Below are positions 31,822-44,491 of a stretch of 64,000 nucleotides of DNA, piece by piece. Source of the DNA: Arsenophonus endosymbiont of Ceratovacuna japonica (GTDB lineage: Bacteria > Pseudomonadota > Gammaproteobacteria > Enterobacterales > Enterobacteriaceae); contig AP026064.1 of assembly GCA_024349725.1 (NCBI GenBank), forward strand, positions 456,592 to 520,591. Direction: 5' to 3'. Both the position numbers and the translations under genes were made by a program. The notes below the pieces were generated by a model. That model was given only the letters and a program-made list of their open reading frames with translations. It was not told the origin of the DNA and ran no database searches. Each line of letters starts with the position of its first letter. Positions within the stretch are counted from its first letter, which is position 1.

Positions 31822-32781
31822 TTATTTAATATCTATTCCTTTTGCTTGTAAATCTGCATGATAAGATGATCTAACTAATGGACCACAAGCTGCATGTGTA
31901 AAACCCATTTTTATTGCTTTCTTTTTTAATTCTTCAAATTCTTTTAAACTAACATAGCGTTTTATTGATAAGTGATATTGACTTGGTTGTAAATATTGAC
32001 CTAATGTTAACATAGTAACATTATTATTTCGTAAATCATGCATAACTTCAAGTATTTCTTCATTAGTTTCACCTAATCCAACCATTAACCCTGATTTTGT
32101 TGGTATATTAGGATTCATTTTTTGAAATTTTTTAAGTAGATATAATGACGATTTATAATTAGCTCCAGGGCGAACTTGATGATAAATACGAGGAACATTC
32201 TCAATATTATGATTAAATATATCTGGTGGTATAATAGATAATATTTTTAAAGCTTTATCCACACATCCACGAAAATCAGGAACTAATATTTCTATTTTAA
32301 TATTTGGATTTTGTTTTCTAATAGCTATTATGCTTTTAGAGAAATGTTTAGCTCCACCATCTCGTAAATCATCTCGATTAACTGAAGTAATAACAACATA
32401 TTTTAATTTCATATTTTTAATTATTTCTGCTAATCTTTCAGGTTCATTAGGATCAGTATTGTTAGGTCTTCCATGAGTAACATTACAAAATGGACAATGA
32501 CGAGTGCATATAGTACCTAAAATCATAAAAGTAGCTGTACCATAATTAAAACACTCAGTAATATTAGGACAAGAAGCTTCTTCACAAATAGAATATAAAT
32601 TATGAGTTCTCATTATATTTTTTATTTTTTTTATTTTATTAGAAACCACTGGAAGTTTTATTTTTATCCACTCAGGTTTAGGTAAAATTTTTGTATAATC
32701 TGTTTTTATTATTTTAATTGGGATTTGCGTAGATTTTTTATGATTTTTAATATTATTTTTTGATTTTATAGTTATACTCAT
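31822..32781 (-). CDS. lipA: Lipoyl synthase
   Basis: Radical-SAM enzyme that inserts sulfur into protein-bound octanoyl groups, completing lipoate on 2-oxoacid dehydrogenases. The product is 319 aa (E. coli 321). The auxiliary cluster ligands [12 protein letters not shown] and radical-SAM motif CTRHCPFC are both complete, and the C-terminal [12 protein letters not shown] with the cluster-ligating serine is intact. It lies 111 bp after lipB in the ancestral ybeD-lipB-lipA order. Lipoate synthesis is often kept by nutritional symbionts. Confidence 0.97.
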   Translation of the reverse strand: MSITIKSKNNIKNHKKSTQIPIKIIKTDYTKILPKPEWIKIKLPVVSNKIKKIKNIMRTHNLYSICEEASCPNITECFNYGTATFMILGTICTRHCPFCNVTHGRPNNTDPNEPERLAEIIKNMKLKYVVITSVNRDDLRDGGAKHFSKSIIAIRKQNPNIKIEILVPDFRGCVDKALKILSIIPPDIFNHNIENVPRIYHQVRPGANYKSSLYLLKKFQKMNPNIPTKSGLMVGLGETNEEILEVMHDLRNNNVTMLTLGQYLQPSQYHLSIKRYVSLKEFEELKKKAIKMGFTHAACGPLVRSSYHADLQAKGIDIK

Positions 32782-32892
32782 AATAATTTTAGTTCCACTG
32801 TATTTTTTTATATAAATTAATAATAAATATATTATAAAATATATAATTATTTAATGTATTTCAATTTTAATAATTACTAAAACAATAAAAAC

Positions 32893-33522
32893 TTATTTTC
32901 CAATTTGGAAATTAGATAGTTTACAAAAATTTTTTATTAATAAAGATTTTATATATTCAATTTTAATGCTAGGAATTAAATCATTTATTTGTGTCATTTT
33001 TATACCAGAATAACCACAAGGATTAATATTATGAAATGGAGTAAGATTCATATTAATATTTAATGCTAAACCATGAGATGAATAACTTTTATGAATACGT
33101 AATCCAAGAGAACATATTTTTTTTTCTTTAACATAAATACCAGGTGCTTCTTTTAATGAATAAGAATTAATTCCTATTTCTTTTAAAGTACTAATTACTG
33201 TGTTTTCCATTATAGAAATAAGTTTTTTTGCACTAATTTTATTCCGTTTTAAATCTAATAAAATATACATTATTTGTTGACCAGGACCATGGTATGTTAT
33301 TTGCCCTCCTCGATCAGATTGTATAATTGGAATATTTTCTGATTTAATTATATGTTTTATTTTACCAGATTTTCCTAATGTAAATACAGGATAATGTTCT
33401 ACTAACCAAAGTTCATCTAGAGTATTAATTGTTCGCTTTTTTATAAATTGATTCATTGCAAAAAAAATAGGTTTATATAAATGGATTCCAAATTTACGTA
33501 ATACGATAATTTTTTTTAACAT
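32893..33522 (-). CDS. lipB: Octanoyl-ACP:protein octanoyltransferase LipB
   Basis: Moves octanoate from ACP to lipoyl domains, feeding LipA and drawing on the fab operon product. The product is 209 aa from the ATG 33522 (MLKKIIVLRKFG); E. coli has 213. The active-site regions are RGGQITYHGPGQQ, the lysine in EKKICSLGLRI, HGLALNINMNLTPF, and the cysteine in NPCGYSG. An upstream ATG at 33549 would add nine residues unlike the family; neither start has a strong ribosome site. It lies between ybeD and lipA. Confidence 0.94.
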   Translation of the reverse strand: MLKKIIVLRKFGIHLYKPIFFAMNQFIKKRTINTLDELWLVEHYPVFTLGKSGKIKHIIKSENIPIIQSDRGGQITYHGPGQQIMYILLDLKRNKISAKKLISIMENTVISTLKEIGINSYSLKEAPGIYVKEKKICSLGLRIHKSYSSHGLALNINMNLTPFHNINPCGYSGIKMTQINDLIPSIKIEYIKSLLIKNFCKLSNFQIGK

Positions 33523-33666
33523 ATATTTTCTATTATTATAAATGTACATTAATTATATATTATAATTTAAATAAATAATTTTATTAATATAATTATTACT
33601 ATATTTAAAATTATAAATTTATAATATTATATTTTAATATATTATTTTAATTGTAATAATTTATAT

Positions 33667-33930
33667 TTATAATACTATACGAACTAAATCTATATTATAT
33701 AATTCCTCATAAAGTTTTTCTATTTGTTTAATATTAGTTGCTGTGATTGTAATAGATACTGAATAAAAATTACCTTTATTGCTTATATTAACTGATAGTT
33801 TATAATCACTTGGAATATAATATTTTACTATTTCAATAATTTTATTAATTAATTCAATTTTAGCAGCACCTATTACTTTATATGTAAATAAACAAGGAAA
33901 ATTTAATAGATCATGTAGTTTAGTTTTCAT
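33667..33930 (-). CDS. ybeD: UPF0250/DUF493 protein YbeD
   Basis: Small conserved protein of unknown biochemical role with an ACT-like fold. It has been linked to the lipoate locus only by position. The product is 87 aa, the same length as E. coli YbeD, with the matching opening MKTKLHDLLNFPC, the middle FTYKVIGAA, and the end YEELYNIDLVRIVL. It is the first gene of ybeD-lipB-lipA. Confidence 0.93.
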   Translation of the reverse strand: MKTKLHDLLNFPCLFTYKVIGAAKIELINKIIEIVKYYIPSDYKLSVNISNKGNFYSVSITITATNIKQIEKLYEELYNIDLVRIVL

Positions 33931-35411
33931 ATGTTCTCTTATAATATTATTTATATATTTATTTTAATATTAAATATTATATAATTTATATATTATATTT
34001 GTTTTTATAAAATTATATATCAATTGTTAGTAATTAATATTAAATAATAATTTTATTTTAAAATAAAATATTTATTAAGATTATATTTAATATATTTCTG
34101 TATTAATATAATTGAAAATTATGTATTATTGATAGTATAATAATTAAAATATAATAATTTTTTATAACAGTATGATATTTTAGATAATATTATTATTAGA
34201 ATATAAAGTAGCTTTAATATTATTAACATTATTTTAATATAATTGTATTTTAGATAAATGGTAATAAATTTAATTTTTTATATTATATATTAATTATATA
34301 ATATTTTATATCAATTTCTATGTATAAATAATTAATTATATTAAATAATAAATTATTTTATTATTTATTAAATTATATTATTATTATATTAACTTTATTG
34401 AATAATAAAATTCATAAATATAATATTTATATTTAATTAAAATAATAATATAATTTAATAAATTTATATATAAATGATAATATATATGTTATTTATTATA
34501 TACTTTAATAATATTTATAATATTTTTTAATAATAAAAATTTTAATATTAAAGATATATAATGATTAATTTTATTAAACTATAGTTAAACAAAATCTTTA
34601 ATAAAATATTTAAAGTATGATTTTATATAAAATAATAAAATATTTAATAAAATTTAATTAATTATTATATAATTAATAATTGTTTCATTTTTATTTTATA
34701 TAAAGATTACTATTAAATAATAATTTAATATTAATTTTTATAATTATCTATTTGTTTAATATGTAATAAGATAATAAAAAAATATATTTTTATTATTTTC
34801 AATTTATATAGAAATAAACATTAATTTTATTATATTAGTAACATTTTTATTTGATCAAATTTTAATTATATAAAATTAATAATGTTTTATTGAATTAAAA
34901 ATATTGATATATATAATTATATAATTAATAAAATAATATTAATTATTATTAATAAATATTTATTATTATTAGATAATAATAAAATATATTTATATTTTAT
35001 TGTTCATGTTTAATTTATTATTTAATTTTTTATATAATTAAAATATAAATTATTTTAATAATTTTAAAATTTAATTCTAATAATTATATTTTATATTAAT
35101 AAAAAAAATATATTTAATAATTGGTAATTATATTAATATTTAATAATTATTAATATAATTTGCATAAAATTAATAAATATATAATACTTAATTAAATAAA
35201 AATATTTATTATTATTAATTAATAATTTTATTATATCTATATATTTTAAAATATATAGATATAATTAATTATAAATATTTAATTTTTATTATAATTAATT
35301 ATATATAGAAAAGTAAAATTTAAGTAAATAAAAATTTATATGATAATTTTATATTTAATATTTCGTTTAATACTAATATAAAATTTTATTAATAAAATAT
35401 TGGAGTATAAA
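33931..35411. other. AT-rich spacer upstream of pcnB
   Basis: About 1.5 kb between divergent ybeD and pcnB. No coding remnant recognised. It contains the palindrome at 35230-35265 and the short TGGAG ribosome site at 35401-35405. Confidence 0.65.
35230..35265. repeat. Perfect 36-bp palindrome upstream of pcnB
   Basis: Two abutting 18-bp arms centred at 35247/35248; each arm contains TATCTATATATTTT. It lies about 145 bp before the pcnB start, so it could be in the promoter or leader region. Confidence 0.65.
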
Positions 35412-36680
35412 ATTATTAAAAATACTCAGTTAGTAAATAAAATTACTCATACTTCCGATATAAATATTCCAATATCCGTAATTCCACGTGATAAACATCT
35501 TATTTCTAGAAGAGATATTAGTAATAATGCATTAAAAGTACTTTATTATTTAAATAATGCTGGTTATGAAGCTTATTTAGTAGGTGGTAGTATTAGAGAT
35601 TTATTTTTAGGTAAAAAACCTAAAGATTTTGACATTGCTACAAATGCAACACCTGAACAAATTTGTAAACTATTCCGTAATTGTCATTTAGTTGGACGAC
35701 GTTTTCGTTTAGTACATATTAAGTTTAGTTATGAAATTATAGAAGTTTCTACTTTTCGAAGTTCTCATGAACAAACTAATATTATTAATAATAATAAAAT
35801 TCATCAAGCACAAAGTGGTATGTTATTAAGAGATAATATTTTTGGTAATATTGAAGATGATGCTATACGTCGTGATTTTACAATTAATAGTTTATATTAT
35901 AAAATTAATGATTTTAGTTTACGTGATTATGTTAGTGGATTTGAAGATTTAAAAAATGGTATGATTCGATTGATTGGTGATCCAAAAATTCGTTATAGAG
36001 AAGATCCAGTAAGAATGCTTCGTGCAATTAGATTTGCTTGTAAGCTTAATATGAAAATCGATGATGAAACTGCTAAATATATTCCAAAATTAGCATTTTT
36101 ATTAAAGGATATTCCATCGGCACGCTTATTTGAAGAATCTATAAAATTATTTCAAACTGGACAAGGTTTTAAAACTTATAAACAATTAAAACATTATAAT
36201 TTATTTAAATTATTATTTCCATTAATTGAACAAAATTTTACTATTAATAATAATTCTCCTATGGAGCTTATTATTGATCAAGTATTACAAAATACTGATT
36301 ATAGAATAAAAAATAATAAACGTGTTAATCCAGCATTTTTATTTGCGACTATGTTATGGTATCCATTAGAAAAATATACTGAAAGACTTTCTCAGAAAAA
36401 TGGATTAACATATTATGAATCTTTTTTCATATCAATGAATTATATTTTAAGTGAGCAATGTCGTTCTATTGCTATTCCTAAAAAATTTACTACAACCATG
36501 CGTGATATTTGGCAGATACAATTACGATTATTAAGATATCAAGGGAAAAAAGCAAATAAATTACTTGAGCATCCAAAATTTAAAGCGTCTTTTAATCTTT
36601 TAGAGTTGCGCGCTAATGTAGAACAACAACATAAATTAAATAAATTAGTTAATTTATGGTCTAAAGCTTTAATAAATTAA
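35412..36680 (+). CDS. pcnB: Poly(A) polymerase I, C-terminally shortened, probable AUU start
   Basis: Adds poly(A) tails that mark RNA for decay. The catalytic part is complete: [28 protein letters not shown] is the nucleotidyltransferase core (cited in part), then [24 protein letters not shown] and [16 protein letters not shown]. coli PcnB is about 465 aa and ends in an Arg-rich tail; this one stops near [11 protein letters not shown], so the basic tail is gone. No ATG exists at the N-terminus. TGGAG at 35401-35405 is followed six bases later by ATT (35412), and E. coli pcnB also starts with AUU. A TTG at 35400 is the alternative, but it has no ribosome site. Confidence 0.92.
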   Translation: MIKNTQLVNKITHTSDINIPISVIPRDKHLISRRDISNNALKVLYYLNNAGYEAYLVGGSIRDLFLGKKPKDFDIATNATPEQICKLFRNCHLVGRRFRLVHIKFSYEIIEVSTFRSSHEQTNIINNNKIHQAQSGMLLRDNIFGNIEDDAIRRDFTINSLYYKINDFSLRDYVSGFEDLKNGMIRLIGDPKIRYREDPVRMLRAIRFACKLNMKIDDETAKYIPKLAFLLKDIPSARLFEESIKLFQTGQGFKTYKQLKHYNLFKLLFPLIEQNFTINNNSPMELIIDQVLQNTDYRIKNNKRVNPAFLFATMLWYPLEKYTERLSQKNGLTYYESFFISMNYILSEQCRSIAIPKKFTTTMRDIWQIQLRLLRYQGKKANKLLEHPKFKASFNLLELRANVEQQHKLNKLVNLWSKALIN

Positions 36681-37719
36681 TAATATAGTAAATTAAAATA
36701 AAAATTATAATTATTATTATTAGTAATGATCATTAAATAATATATTACATTAAATATAAATTTTATTATAAAATATATTTGCAGATCTAGAAAGAAATAT
36801 TTATTATATTTATGAATAATTTATAGTTAATGTTTTATGTATATGTTTATTAAATATATACATAAAAATATTATTATTTATCACATAAGTAATAAAAATA
36901 TAATTATATAAAAAATATAATATGTGTTAATTTAATAAAAAAATATTTATTTTAAATATTTAAATATTATATTTTATTTAATAATTTAAATTTTATTAAT
37001 AAATTTTAATTTATATTATTATTATATATAAAATAATATTTTCTAAATTTTAATATCATAATAAGTAATTATTTATATAAATAGATGAATTATAAAAATT
37101 TATAAATTATTAAATGTTAATTATATTTATATTAAATATATTTAATATAAGTATAATTATTAATTCTATAATTAATTTATATTATTTATCATAATAATTA
37201 AAATTATATAATTATAAATATAATAAATAATATTTTAAATATATAAAATAATATATATATTATGTATTAAATTATTTATAATTATTATGATAAATAATAT
37301 AAATTAATTAATCATTTCTAAATAATATTTAAAGTTAATATATTATCTTAATTATAATATAATTTATATAAATAATTTATTTTCTATATAATTATATTTT
37401 TTATTATTAATATTAATTATTTTAATAAATATATAAATTTTATATATTTATACACCAAAATACATTATTTTAAAAAAAATTATTAATATTATATAATTTT
37501 TTATAATATTTATATAAATTTTAAAAAAATAATATAATTATATTTACATGATAATTTTTATATATTTACATTATTAAATAAAATTTTATAAAAATATTAT
37601 AATTAAATTACTAATAAAAAATTAATAATAATTTTTAAATAAAATTATAAAAATTATTATTAATATATATTTTTATATAATAAAATATTTTTAATATATT
37701 TAATTTATAATATTAATTA
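36681..37719. other. AT-rich spacer between convergent pcnB and yadH
   Basis: About 1 kb. folK, which follows pcnB in E. coli, is not recognisable. A 12-bp inverted repeat is listed at 36833-36867. Confidence 0.65.
36833..36867 (+). terminator. Possible terminator after pcnB
   Basis: 12-bp perfect arms (TTTTATGTATAT at 36833-36844 and its complement at 36856-36867) with an 11-nt loop, 152 bp after the pcnB stop. The distance makes the assignment tentative. Confidence 0.35.
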
Positions 37720-38490
37720 TTATGTTTTTAATCCATATCCTTTTTCAATTAAATACCAAGTGATAATATATAATATAACAATAAAAATCATTAATACTAA
37801 TATAATAATTGATAATTTAACTTCACTAATACCAAGAAATCCATAACGTAATCCACTAATCATATATACAATTGGATTAAGTTTAGATATTATTTGCCAA
37901 AATTTTGGCAAAAGTGGTAGTGAATAAAAAATTCCACCTAAATAAGTTAATGGTGTTAATACAAAAGTAGGTATAATACTAATATCATCAAATGTTTTAG
38001 CAAAAATTGCATTAATTAATCCAGCTAATGAGAATAAAATTACTGTCATTAATATAATTATAATTACTATCCACCATGAATAAACATATAATGGAATAAA
38101 TAATAATGAAACTAAAGTAACTAAAATACCAACTAATATACCCCTAGTAATTCCACCACCAATAAATCCAATTATCATAATATGACTAGGAACAGGAGCA
38201 ATCAGTAACTCTTCAATACTTTTTTGAAATTTTGCACTAAAAAAAGAAGAGCAAACATTAGTATAAGCATTTGTGATTATAGACATCATAATCAAACCAG
38301 GAAGAATAAATTTTATGTAATTTAATCCATCTATATTACCAATTCTTGAACCAATTAAATTACCAAAGATTATTAAATATAATAACATAGTAATTACTGG
38401 AGGTAGCAAAGTTTGTACCCAAATACGTATAAATCGTTTTATCTCTTTGATCCATATAGTTTTTATTGCTACCCAATAGAGATTAATCAT
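37720..38490 (-). CDS. yadH: ABC-2 type transporter permease YadH
   Basis: Membrane half of a YadGH exporter of unknown substrate. The product is 256 aa, the E. coli length. It has about six hydrophobic segments and the ABC-2 family blocks TLLPPVITMLLYLIIFGNLI, SFFSAKFQKSIEELL, PLTYLGGIFYSLPLLP and NPIVYMISGLRYGFLG. It begins immediately after the yadG stop with no gap, so the two are translationally linked. Confidence 0.94.
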   Translation of the reverse strand: MINLYWVAIKTIWIKEIKRFIRIWVQTLLPPVITMLLYLIIFGNLIGSRIGNIDGLNYIKFILPGLIMMSIITNAYTNVCSSFFSAKFQKSIEELLIAPVPSHIMIIGFIGGGITRGILVGILVTLVSLLFIPLYVYSWWIVIIIILMTVILFSLAGLINAIFAKTFDDISIIPTFVLTPLTYLGGIFYSLPLLPKFWQIISKLNPIVYMISGLRYGFLGISEVKLSIIILVLMIFIVILYIITWYLIEKGYGLKT

Positions 38491-39432
38491 CTATTTTCCT
38501 CTTAAATCATTAATAGTAGATGTTGTTTTATTCATTAAATTAATAAATAATTTTTCTAAACGATTTACTTTATTACGCATACTAATTATTTTTATTTTTT
38601 GAGTTGATAGTTGATTGAATAAATCATTTAATCCTTTATTTCGAATTATATCAACTTCAATAGTTAACTTATCTATTAATCTTAATTTATAACCATTTAA
38701 TATAGGAATAGGACTTTCTGGTGCTAAATCAAAAATAAATGTTTCTAACTCTAATTGATTTAATAATTTTTTAATACTAGTATTTTCAATTAATTCTCCA
38801 TATTTAATAATACCTATATTTCTACATAATATTTCTGCTTCTTCAAGATAATGAGTTGTTAAAATAATACTAGTACCTTGTGCATTTAAGTTCTTTAAAA
38901 AATTCCACATTGAACGACGTAATTCAATATCTACTCCTGCTGTTGGTTCATCTAAAATTAATAATTTAGGTTTATGTATTAACGCACGAGCGATCATTAA
39001 TCGTCTTTTCATGCCTCCAGATAGATTACGAGCATAATCATTGCGTTTATTCCATAAAGATAATTGATAAAGATACATTTTAGCTCTAGTTAAAGCTAAT
39101 GAATAATTAACTCCATAATAACCAGCTTGGTTTAATACTATCTGTAATACGGTTTCAAATGGATTAAAATTAAACTCTTGAGGTACTAAACCTAATTTAA
39201 GTTTTACATTTACTGTATTCTTATCAAGATCATAACCAAATACTTTTACTTTGCCACTTGTTTTATTAACTAATGAACTGATAATGCTAATTGTAGTTGA
39301 TTTACCTGCTCCATTTGGTCCTAATAAAGCATAAAAATCACCAATTTTTACTTTTAAATTAATATCTGTTAATGCTTTTATGCCACCAGGATAGATTTTT
39401 GTTAAATGAAATAATTCTAAAGCATAAGTCAT
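38491..39432 (-). CDS. yadG: ABC transporter ATP-binding protein YadG
   Basis: ATPase of the YadGH exporter. The product is 313 aa (E. coli 308). Walker A is GPNGAGKSTT near residues 38-47, the signature LSGGMKRRLMIARAL, Walker B LLILDEPTAGVD, and the H-loop ILTTHYLEEAE. The C-terminal domain of about 90 residues follows the pattern of drug/polysaccharide-type exporters. An exporter kept this late in genome reduction probably serves the envelope; the substrate is not known. Confidence 0.94.
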   Translation of the reverse strand: MTYALELFHLTKIYPGGIKALTDINLKVKIGDFYALLGPNGAGKSTTISIISSLVNKTSGKVKVFGYDLDKNTVNVKLKLGLVPQEFNFNPFETVLQIVLNQAGYYGVNYSLALTRAKMYLYQLSLWNKRNDYARNLSGGMKRRLMIARALIHKPKLLILDEPTAGVDIELRRSMWNFLKNLNAQGTSIILTTHYLEEAEILCRNIGIIKYGELIENTSIKKLLNQLELETFIFDLAPESPIPILNGYKLRLIDKLTIEVDIIRNKGLNDLFNQLSTQKIKIISMRNKVNRLEKLFINLMNKTTSTINDLRGK

Positions 39433-40702
39433 AAAAAACCTTTTTTATTTATCTTTATTAAATATAAATTTTGTATCAATAAAAATCTTTATTTGTAATA
39501 TTTACTAAACATAATATATAATAAATAAAATTTAAATTAAAAATAAATAATTTTACTTGAATTTAAATTTATATAATCAAATATTATATATAATAAATTA
39601 CATTGTTATTAATATTTAATTTGAATTATAAATAATAATTAATATACTAAAAATAAATTAATATTATATATTATAATTAATATATGTTAATTATAATAAA
39701 AAATTAAAGAGTTTTTAAAATAAAATATATAGTAATATAAATAAGAAAAAGATTTTTTTTTTAAAAAATAGCAAGATTTTAAAAATTTTAATTTTATATT
39801 AGAAATTTACTATAATAATAATATATTTCTTAAAAATAATTAAATTTTAATATCAAAATTTATATTTAATTATACTTATAAAATAATTTATATTTTATAT
39901 ATAAATTATTATTAATTAAATATATTTATATATTATAGTTTACAAATTATGCTAATTTTTAATAAATATTTATAATATAAGTATATTAATATTAAAAAAA
40001 CAATAATTATCTCATATAATATATATTACAAAAAATAAATAAATAATACTTTTTTACTAATTTGTATAATAATGTATTTTGATAATTTTAATTTTAAATA
40101 ATATTATTATTATTTATTAAATTTAGTTTATAATATATAATACTTTTTATTATAAAATAATATTATATTATTTAAAATTTATAATATATATTCTAATAAA
40201 TATAATAATAATAATATTATTATTATATTTTTTATTAATTTAATTTGAAATATTTAATAAAAATTTTTATTTTTTATTAATTATTAAATATTTTATTAAT
40301 ATGAAAATATTATAATAAATATATATTAAATATTTAAATTATCATATTTTAATAACATAGATTTTAAAATTGTTATAATTTTAATTGCAAAAAATAAATT
40401 AAATCTTATTTAACAAATATTTATTATATATAATTTAATTATTATTGTTAATAATTTTATTATTTTAAATAAAAATATAGTTTTTATGAATATAAATAAC
40501 TTATATTTGTTTTAATTTTTTAATATCTTTATAAATAATGAAATTTATTAATTAATTCTATAAAATATAAATCAATATATATAATTTTAGTATATTTTAT
40601 TATTAAAAGATAATAGTTTTAATTTTAAAATTTAAATAATTATAAATCATAATAAATAAATATTAATTTATTATAATTGATATTATTTTAAGTTAAATAT
40701 AT
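39433..40702. other. AT-rich spacer between rpoD and yadG
   Basis: About 1.27 kb. No gene found. A few patches (39720-39790, 39950-40090) are slightly less biased but contain stops in all frames. Confidence 0.65.
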
Positions 40703-42541
40703 TTATTCATCTAAAAAACTACGAAGTACTTCAGAACGACTTGGATGTCGTAATTTACGTAATGCTTTTGCTTCAATTTGTCTAATTCTTTCTCTTGTAA
40801 CATCAAATTGTTTTCCTACTTCTTCTAAAGTATGATCAGTATTCATATCAATACCAAAACGCATGCGTAGAACTTTTTCTTCACGTGTTGTTAAACCAGA
40901 TAATACTTCGTTTGTAGCTGATCTTAAACTTTCAGATGTAGCAGAGTCCAATGGTAGTTCTAGCATATTATCTTCAATAAAATCACTAAGATGTGAATCT
41001 TCATTTTCTCCAATTGGAGTTTCCATTGAAATTGGTTCTTTAGCGATTTTTAATACTTTACGAATTTTATCTTCAGGCATTAACATTCGTTCAGCTAACT
41101 CTTCTGGTGAAGGTTCACGTCCTATTTCTTGTAACATTTGACGAGAAATACGATTTAATTTATTAATTGTTTCAATCATATGAACTGGAATACGAATAGT
41201 ACGCGCTTGATCAGCAATTGAGCGAGTAATTGCTTGTCGTATCCACCATGTTGCATAAGTAGAAAATTTATATCCACGACGATATTCAAATTTATCTACT
41301 GCTTTCATTAGACCAATATTACCTTCCTGAATTAAATCTAAAAATTGTAGACCCCTATTAGTATATTTTTTAGCAATAGAAATAACTAAACGTAAATTAG
41401 CTTCAACCATCTCTTTTTTAGCTCTACGAGCTTTTGTTTCACCAATAGACATACGACGATTAATATCTTTTACTTGATTAATTGTTAAACCAATTTCTTT
41501 TTCAATTTGTTGTAGTTTTTTTAAATAATTTTGTATTTCTTCTTCGACTTTAATTATTTTTTCTGACCATGGTTTATGTATTCTTTTTGCTATAACTAAC
41601 CAATTAGAATTAGTTTCATTACCTGAAAATAATGTAATGAAATTTTTCTTAGACATTTTACATTGTTCAATGCAAAATTTCATAATAATCCGTTCTTGAT
41701 AACTAACACGTTCCATTATATCATGCATATTTTTAACTAAATAAGCAAATTGTTTTGGTACTAATCGGAATTGTTTAAATATTTCAGATAAGTGTTTAAT
41801 TTCTTTTATTGAATTAATATGATTACGTCCATTTTTTTTAATTTCAATAGACGTACGTTTATATTGTTCTAAAAGTTCTGAAAATTTTTTATGAGCTAAT
41901 TCTGGATCAATATTACTTTCATCGCTATCATCATGATCATTATCTTCTTCTTTATCTTCGTCATCATTTATAGATTCCTCATGTAATGATGAACTAATAT
42001 GCATTGGTATAGGTGTTAAATATTCTTTATTTTCTGAATCAACAAAACCAGTAATAATATCAGATAATCGAGTTTCACCTTTTTCAATTCGTTTATATTG
42101 TTCTAATAAATATGCAATTGACTCAGGATATTCAGCAATTGAACATTGAACTTGATTAATTCCATCTTCAATGCGTTTCGCAATATCAATTTCTCCTTCT
42201 CGTGTTAATAATTCTACAGTACCCATTTCACGCATATACATCCGTACAGAGTCTGTTGTGCGTCCTATGTCACTTTCAACACTAGATAATACCTGGGCGG
42301 CAGCCTCAACAGCATCATCAGTATCAGTAGTTGTTTCCACTAACGTGAGATAATCAGAATTAGGTATTTCTTCTGTTACTTGAATACCCATATCATTAAT
42401 CATTTGAATGATATCTTCGATTTGATCTGAGTCAATAATATCTTCAGGTAGATGATCATTTACTTCAGAATATGTTAGATAACCTTTCTCTTTACCTTTA
42501 CTAACTAATAGCTTTAGCTGTGAATGTGATTTTTGCTCCAT
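40703..42541 (-). CDS. rpoD: RNA polymerase primary sigma factor RpoD
   Basis: Sigma-70, which directs polymerase to -10/-35 promoters. The product is 612 aa (E. coli 613). Region 1.1 begins [20 protein letters not shown] and ends GIQV. Region 1.2 is [20 protein letters not shown]. The acidic non-conserved segment [15 protein letters not shown] remains. Regions 2-4 include [20 protein letters not shown], and the helix-turn-helix [20 protein letters not shown]. It is the last gene of rpsU-dnaG-rpoD, 175 bp after dnaG. Confidence 0.98.
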   Translation of the reverse strand: MEQKSHSQLKLLVSKGKEKGYLTYSEVNDHLPEDIIDSDQIEDIIQMINDMGIQVTEEIPNSDYLTLVETTTDTDDAVEAAAQVLSSVESDIGRTTDSVRMYMREMGTVELLTREGEIDIAKRIEDGINQVQCSIAEYPESIAYLLEQYKRIEKGETRLSDIITGFVDSENKEYLTPIPMHISSSLHEESINDDEDKEEDNDHDDSDESNIDPELAHKKFSELLEQYKRTSIEIKKNGRNHINSIKEIKHLSEIFKQFRLVPKQFAYLVKNMHDIMERVSYQERIIMKFCIEQCKMSKKNFITLFSGNETNSNWLVIAKRIHKPWSEKIIKVEEEIQNYLKKLQQIEKEIGLTINQVKDINRRMSIGETKARRAKKEMVEANLRLVISIAKKYTNRGLQFLDLIQEGNIGLMKAVDKFEYRRGYKFSTYATWWIRQAITRSIADQARTIRIPVHMIETINKLNRISRQMLQEIGREPSPEELAERMLMPEDKIRKVLKIAKEPISMETPIGENEDSHLSDFIEDNMLELPLDSATSESLRSATNEVLSGLTTREEKVLRMRFGIDMNTDHTLEEVGKQFDVTRERIRQIEAKALRKLRHPSRSEVLRSFLDE

Positions 42542-42716
42542 AAGATAATATCTACACTTTATAATTTAAGTTGATGTTGATTACTAAAAATAAATTAATT
42601 ATAACAAAATTAAATAAAATTTAATAATTTTATTATTATTATTTTATATTATTACATCGTCAAGTTTTCTCATATGTATATAATACTATAAGTAATATAT
42701 ATTTTATATACAATTA

Positions 42717-44462
42717 TTATTTTATTTTTGAAGTAATGATGGAATATACTTCTTTACGTTCCGCATTATTTAAACCTTTTGTTCTCTCTTTTACCATTAA
42801 TAATTTAAATCTTTTGTCAAATACAGTAATGAATAAATGTTTTAATGTATCTTTAAATATTTTTGTAGCTGTCTCTTCTGTTACTAAATTGTTCCAAGTT
42901 GCTAATATTTCAAGTTGTTTAATAAATTTATTATTACGATAATATTCTAATAATTGACCAGTGGTTATACTGGGATTATCTTGACAAATTTCAATTAATT
43001 CTAAAAATAAAGTTAATCCTAATATTTGTGAGTTTTTAATATTATCAAGATTAGGTATTAGGTTCACAAAATTTGGATTTTGTAATAATAATGCAATTAA
43101 TGTTCTCATTGTTGTTTGTTTAATTTTTGGTGTTTGATAATTTGTTTTTTTAGTAAATCCTTTTTTAATAATGTATATAATATATGAAGTATCAGGAATA
43201 CCAATAAAATTACCTAATTCTTGTGCTAAATATAATTGCAAAATATCACCAGGTATTTTTTTAATTAAAGAAATAGCAAGTTTAATAAATTTTGCTTTAC
43301 CTTCATTATTACTTAAATTAACTTGTGAAATTAATGTATTAAATAAAAATGTAGATAATGAATGAGATTTATCTATACGTTTTTCAAAATTTATTTTGCC
43401 TTCTTTTCGTATTAGTGAATCAGGATCTTCACCATTAGGTAAAAACATAAATTGTAATAAACGTCCATCATTTAAATATGGAAGTGATATTTCAAGCGTT
43501 CTCCATGCTGCTTCACGTCCAGCTTTATCTCCATCATAACAATAAATAACTGTATCTGTTGTTCTAAAAAGTAATTGTATATGTTCTGATGTTATTGATG
43601 TACCCAATGATGCTACAGCATAATTAATATCAAATTGTGCTAAAGCAATAACATCCATATAACCTTCAACAATTAATAATTTAGAAAGTGATATATTATT
43701 TTTTGTTGCTTCATATAAACCATATAATTGTCTGCTTTTATTAAAAATATCAGTTTCTGGAGAATTAATATATTTTGGTAATGTATTATCTAACACTCGT
43801 CCACCAAATGCCAAAATATGATTTCTTCGATCTTTAATTGGAAACATTATACGTTTACGAAAACGATCATAAATAGTATGGCTATTATTATTAGTTACTA
43901 ACATTCCAGAAATAAATAAATATTTGCGCATTTCAATATTTTTATTAAAATTCTTAATTAGATTATCCCATCCATCAGGTGCAAAACCAATAGAAAAACG
44001 ATAAATTATTTCATTATTTAAACCACGATGAATTAAATATTGTCTTGCATTATATGAATCTATTTTATTTAATGAATATTGATAAAATTTATTAATATCA
44101 TTCATTAATTGATAAAGATTTTGTCTTTTATGCCATTCTATTTCTTTTAAATTATTATCTACTTCATAAGGAATTTGAAACTTATTAATAGCAGCTAGTT
44201 CTTCAATCGTTTCGATAAAATTAAGTCTATCATAATGCATTATAAAATTAATAACATTACCATTAGCACCGCAACCAAAGCAGTAATAAAATTGTTTATC
44301 TCCATTAACAATAAATGAAGGTGTTTTTTCATTATGAAATGGACAATAAGCATGATAATTGTTACCTTTTTTTTTAAGTGGTATTTTAATTTTAATAAAA
44401 TCAACAATATTTGTTACAGCTAATAAATTGTTAATAAATGTATATGGGATTTTTCCAATCAT
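42717..44462 (-). CDS. dnaG: DNA primase DnaG
   Basis: Synthesises RNA primers at the fork with DnaB. Started at the ATG 44462 (MIGKIPYTFINNLLA) the product is 581 aa, exactly the E. coli length; a TTG three codons upstream is rejected. The zinc finger is CPFHNEKTPSF...FYYCFGCGANGN. The catalytic TOPRIM domain has LLIVEGYMDVIALAQF and YCYDGDKAGREAAWRT. The C-terminal helicase-binding domain is present though divergent. It lies 29 bp after rpsU. Confidence 0.97.
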   Translation of the reverse strand: MIGKIPYTFINNLLAVTNIVDFIKIKIPLKKKGNNYHAYCPFHNEKTPSFIVNGDKQFYYCFGCGANGNVINFIMHYDRLNFIETIEELAAINKFQIPYEVDNNLKEIEWHKRQNLYQLMNDINKFYQYSLNKIDSYNARQYLIHRGLNNEIIYRFSIGFAPDGWDNLIKNFNKNIEMRKYLFISGMLVTNNNSHTIYDRFRKRIMFPIKDRRNHILAFGGRVLDNTLPKYINSPETDIFNKSRQLYGLYEATKNNISLSKLLIVEGYMDVIALAQFDINYAVASLGTSITSEHIQLLFRTTDTVIYCYDGDKAGREAAWRTLEISLPYLNDGRLLQFMFLPNGEDPDSLIRKEGKINFEKRIDKSHSLSTFLFNTLISQVNLSNNEGKAKFIKLAISLIKKIPGDILQLYLAQELGNFIGIPDTSYIIYIIKKGFTKKTNYQTPKIKQTTMRTLIALLLQNPNFVNLIPNLDNIKNSQILGLTLFLELIEICQDNPSITTGQLLEYYRNNKFIKQLEILATWNNLVTEETATKIFKDTLKHLFITVFDKRFKLLMVKERTKGLNNAERKEVYSIITSKIK

Positions 44463-44491
44463 AAAATACAATATTTATTGAATTATAATAA

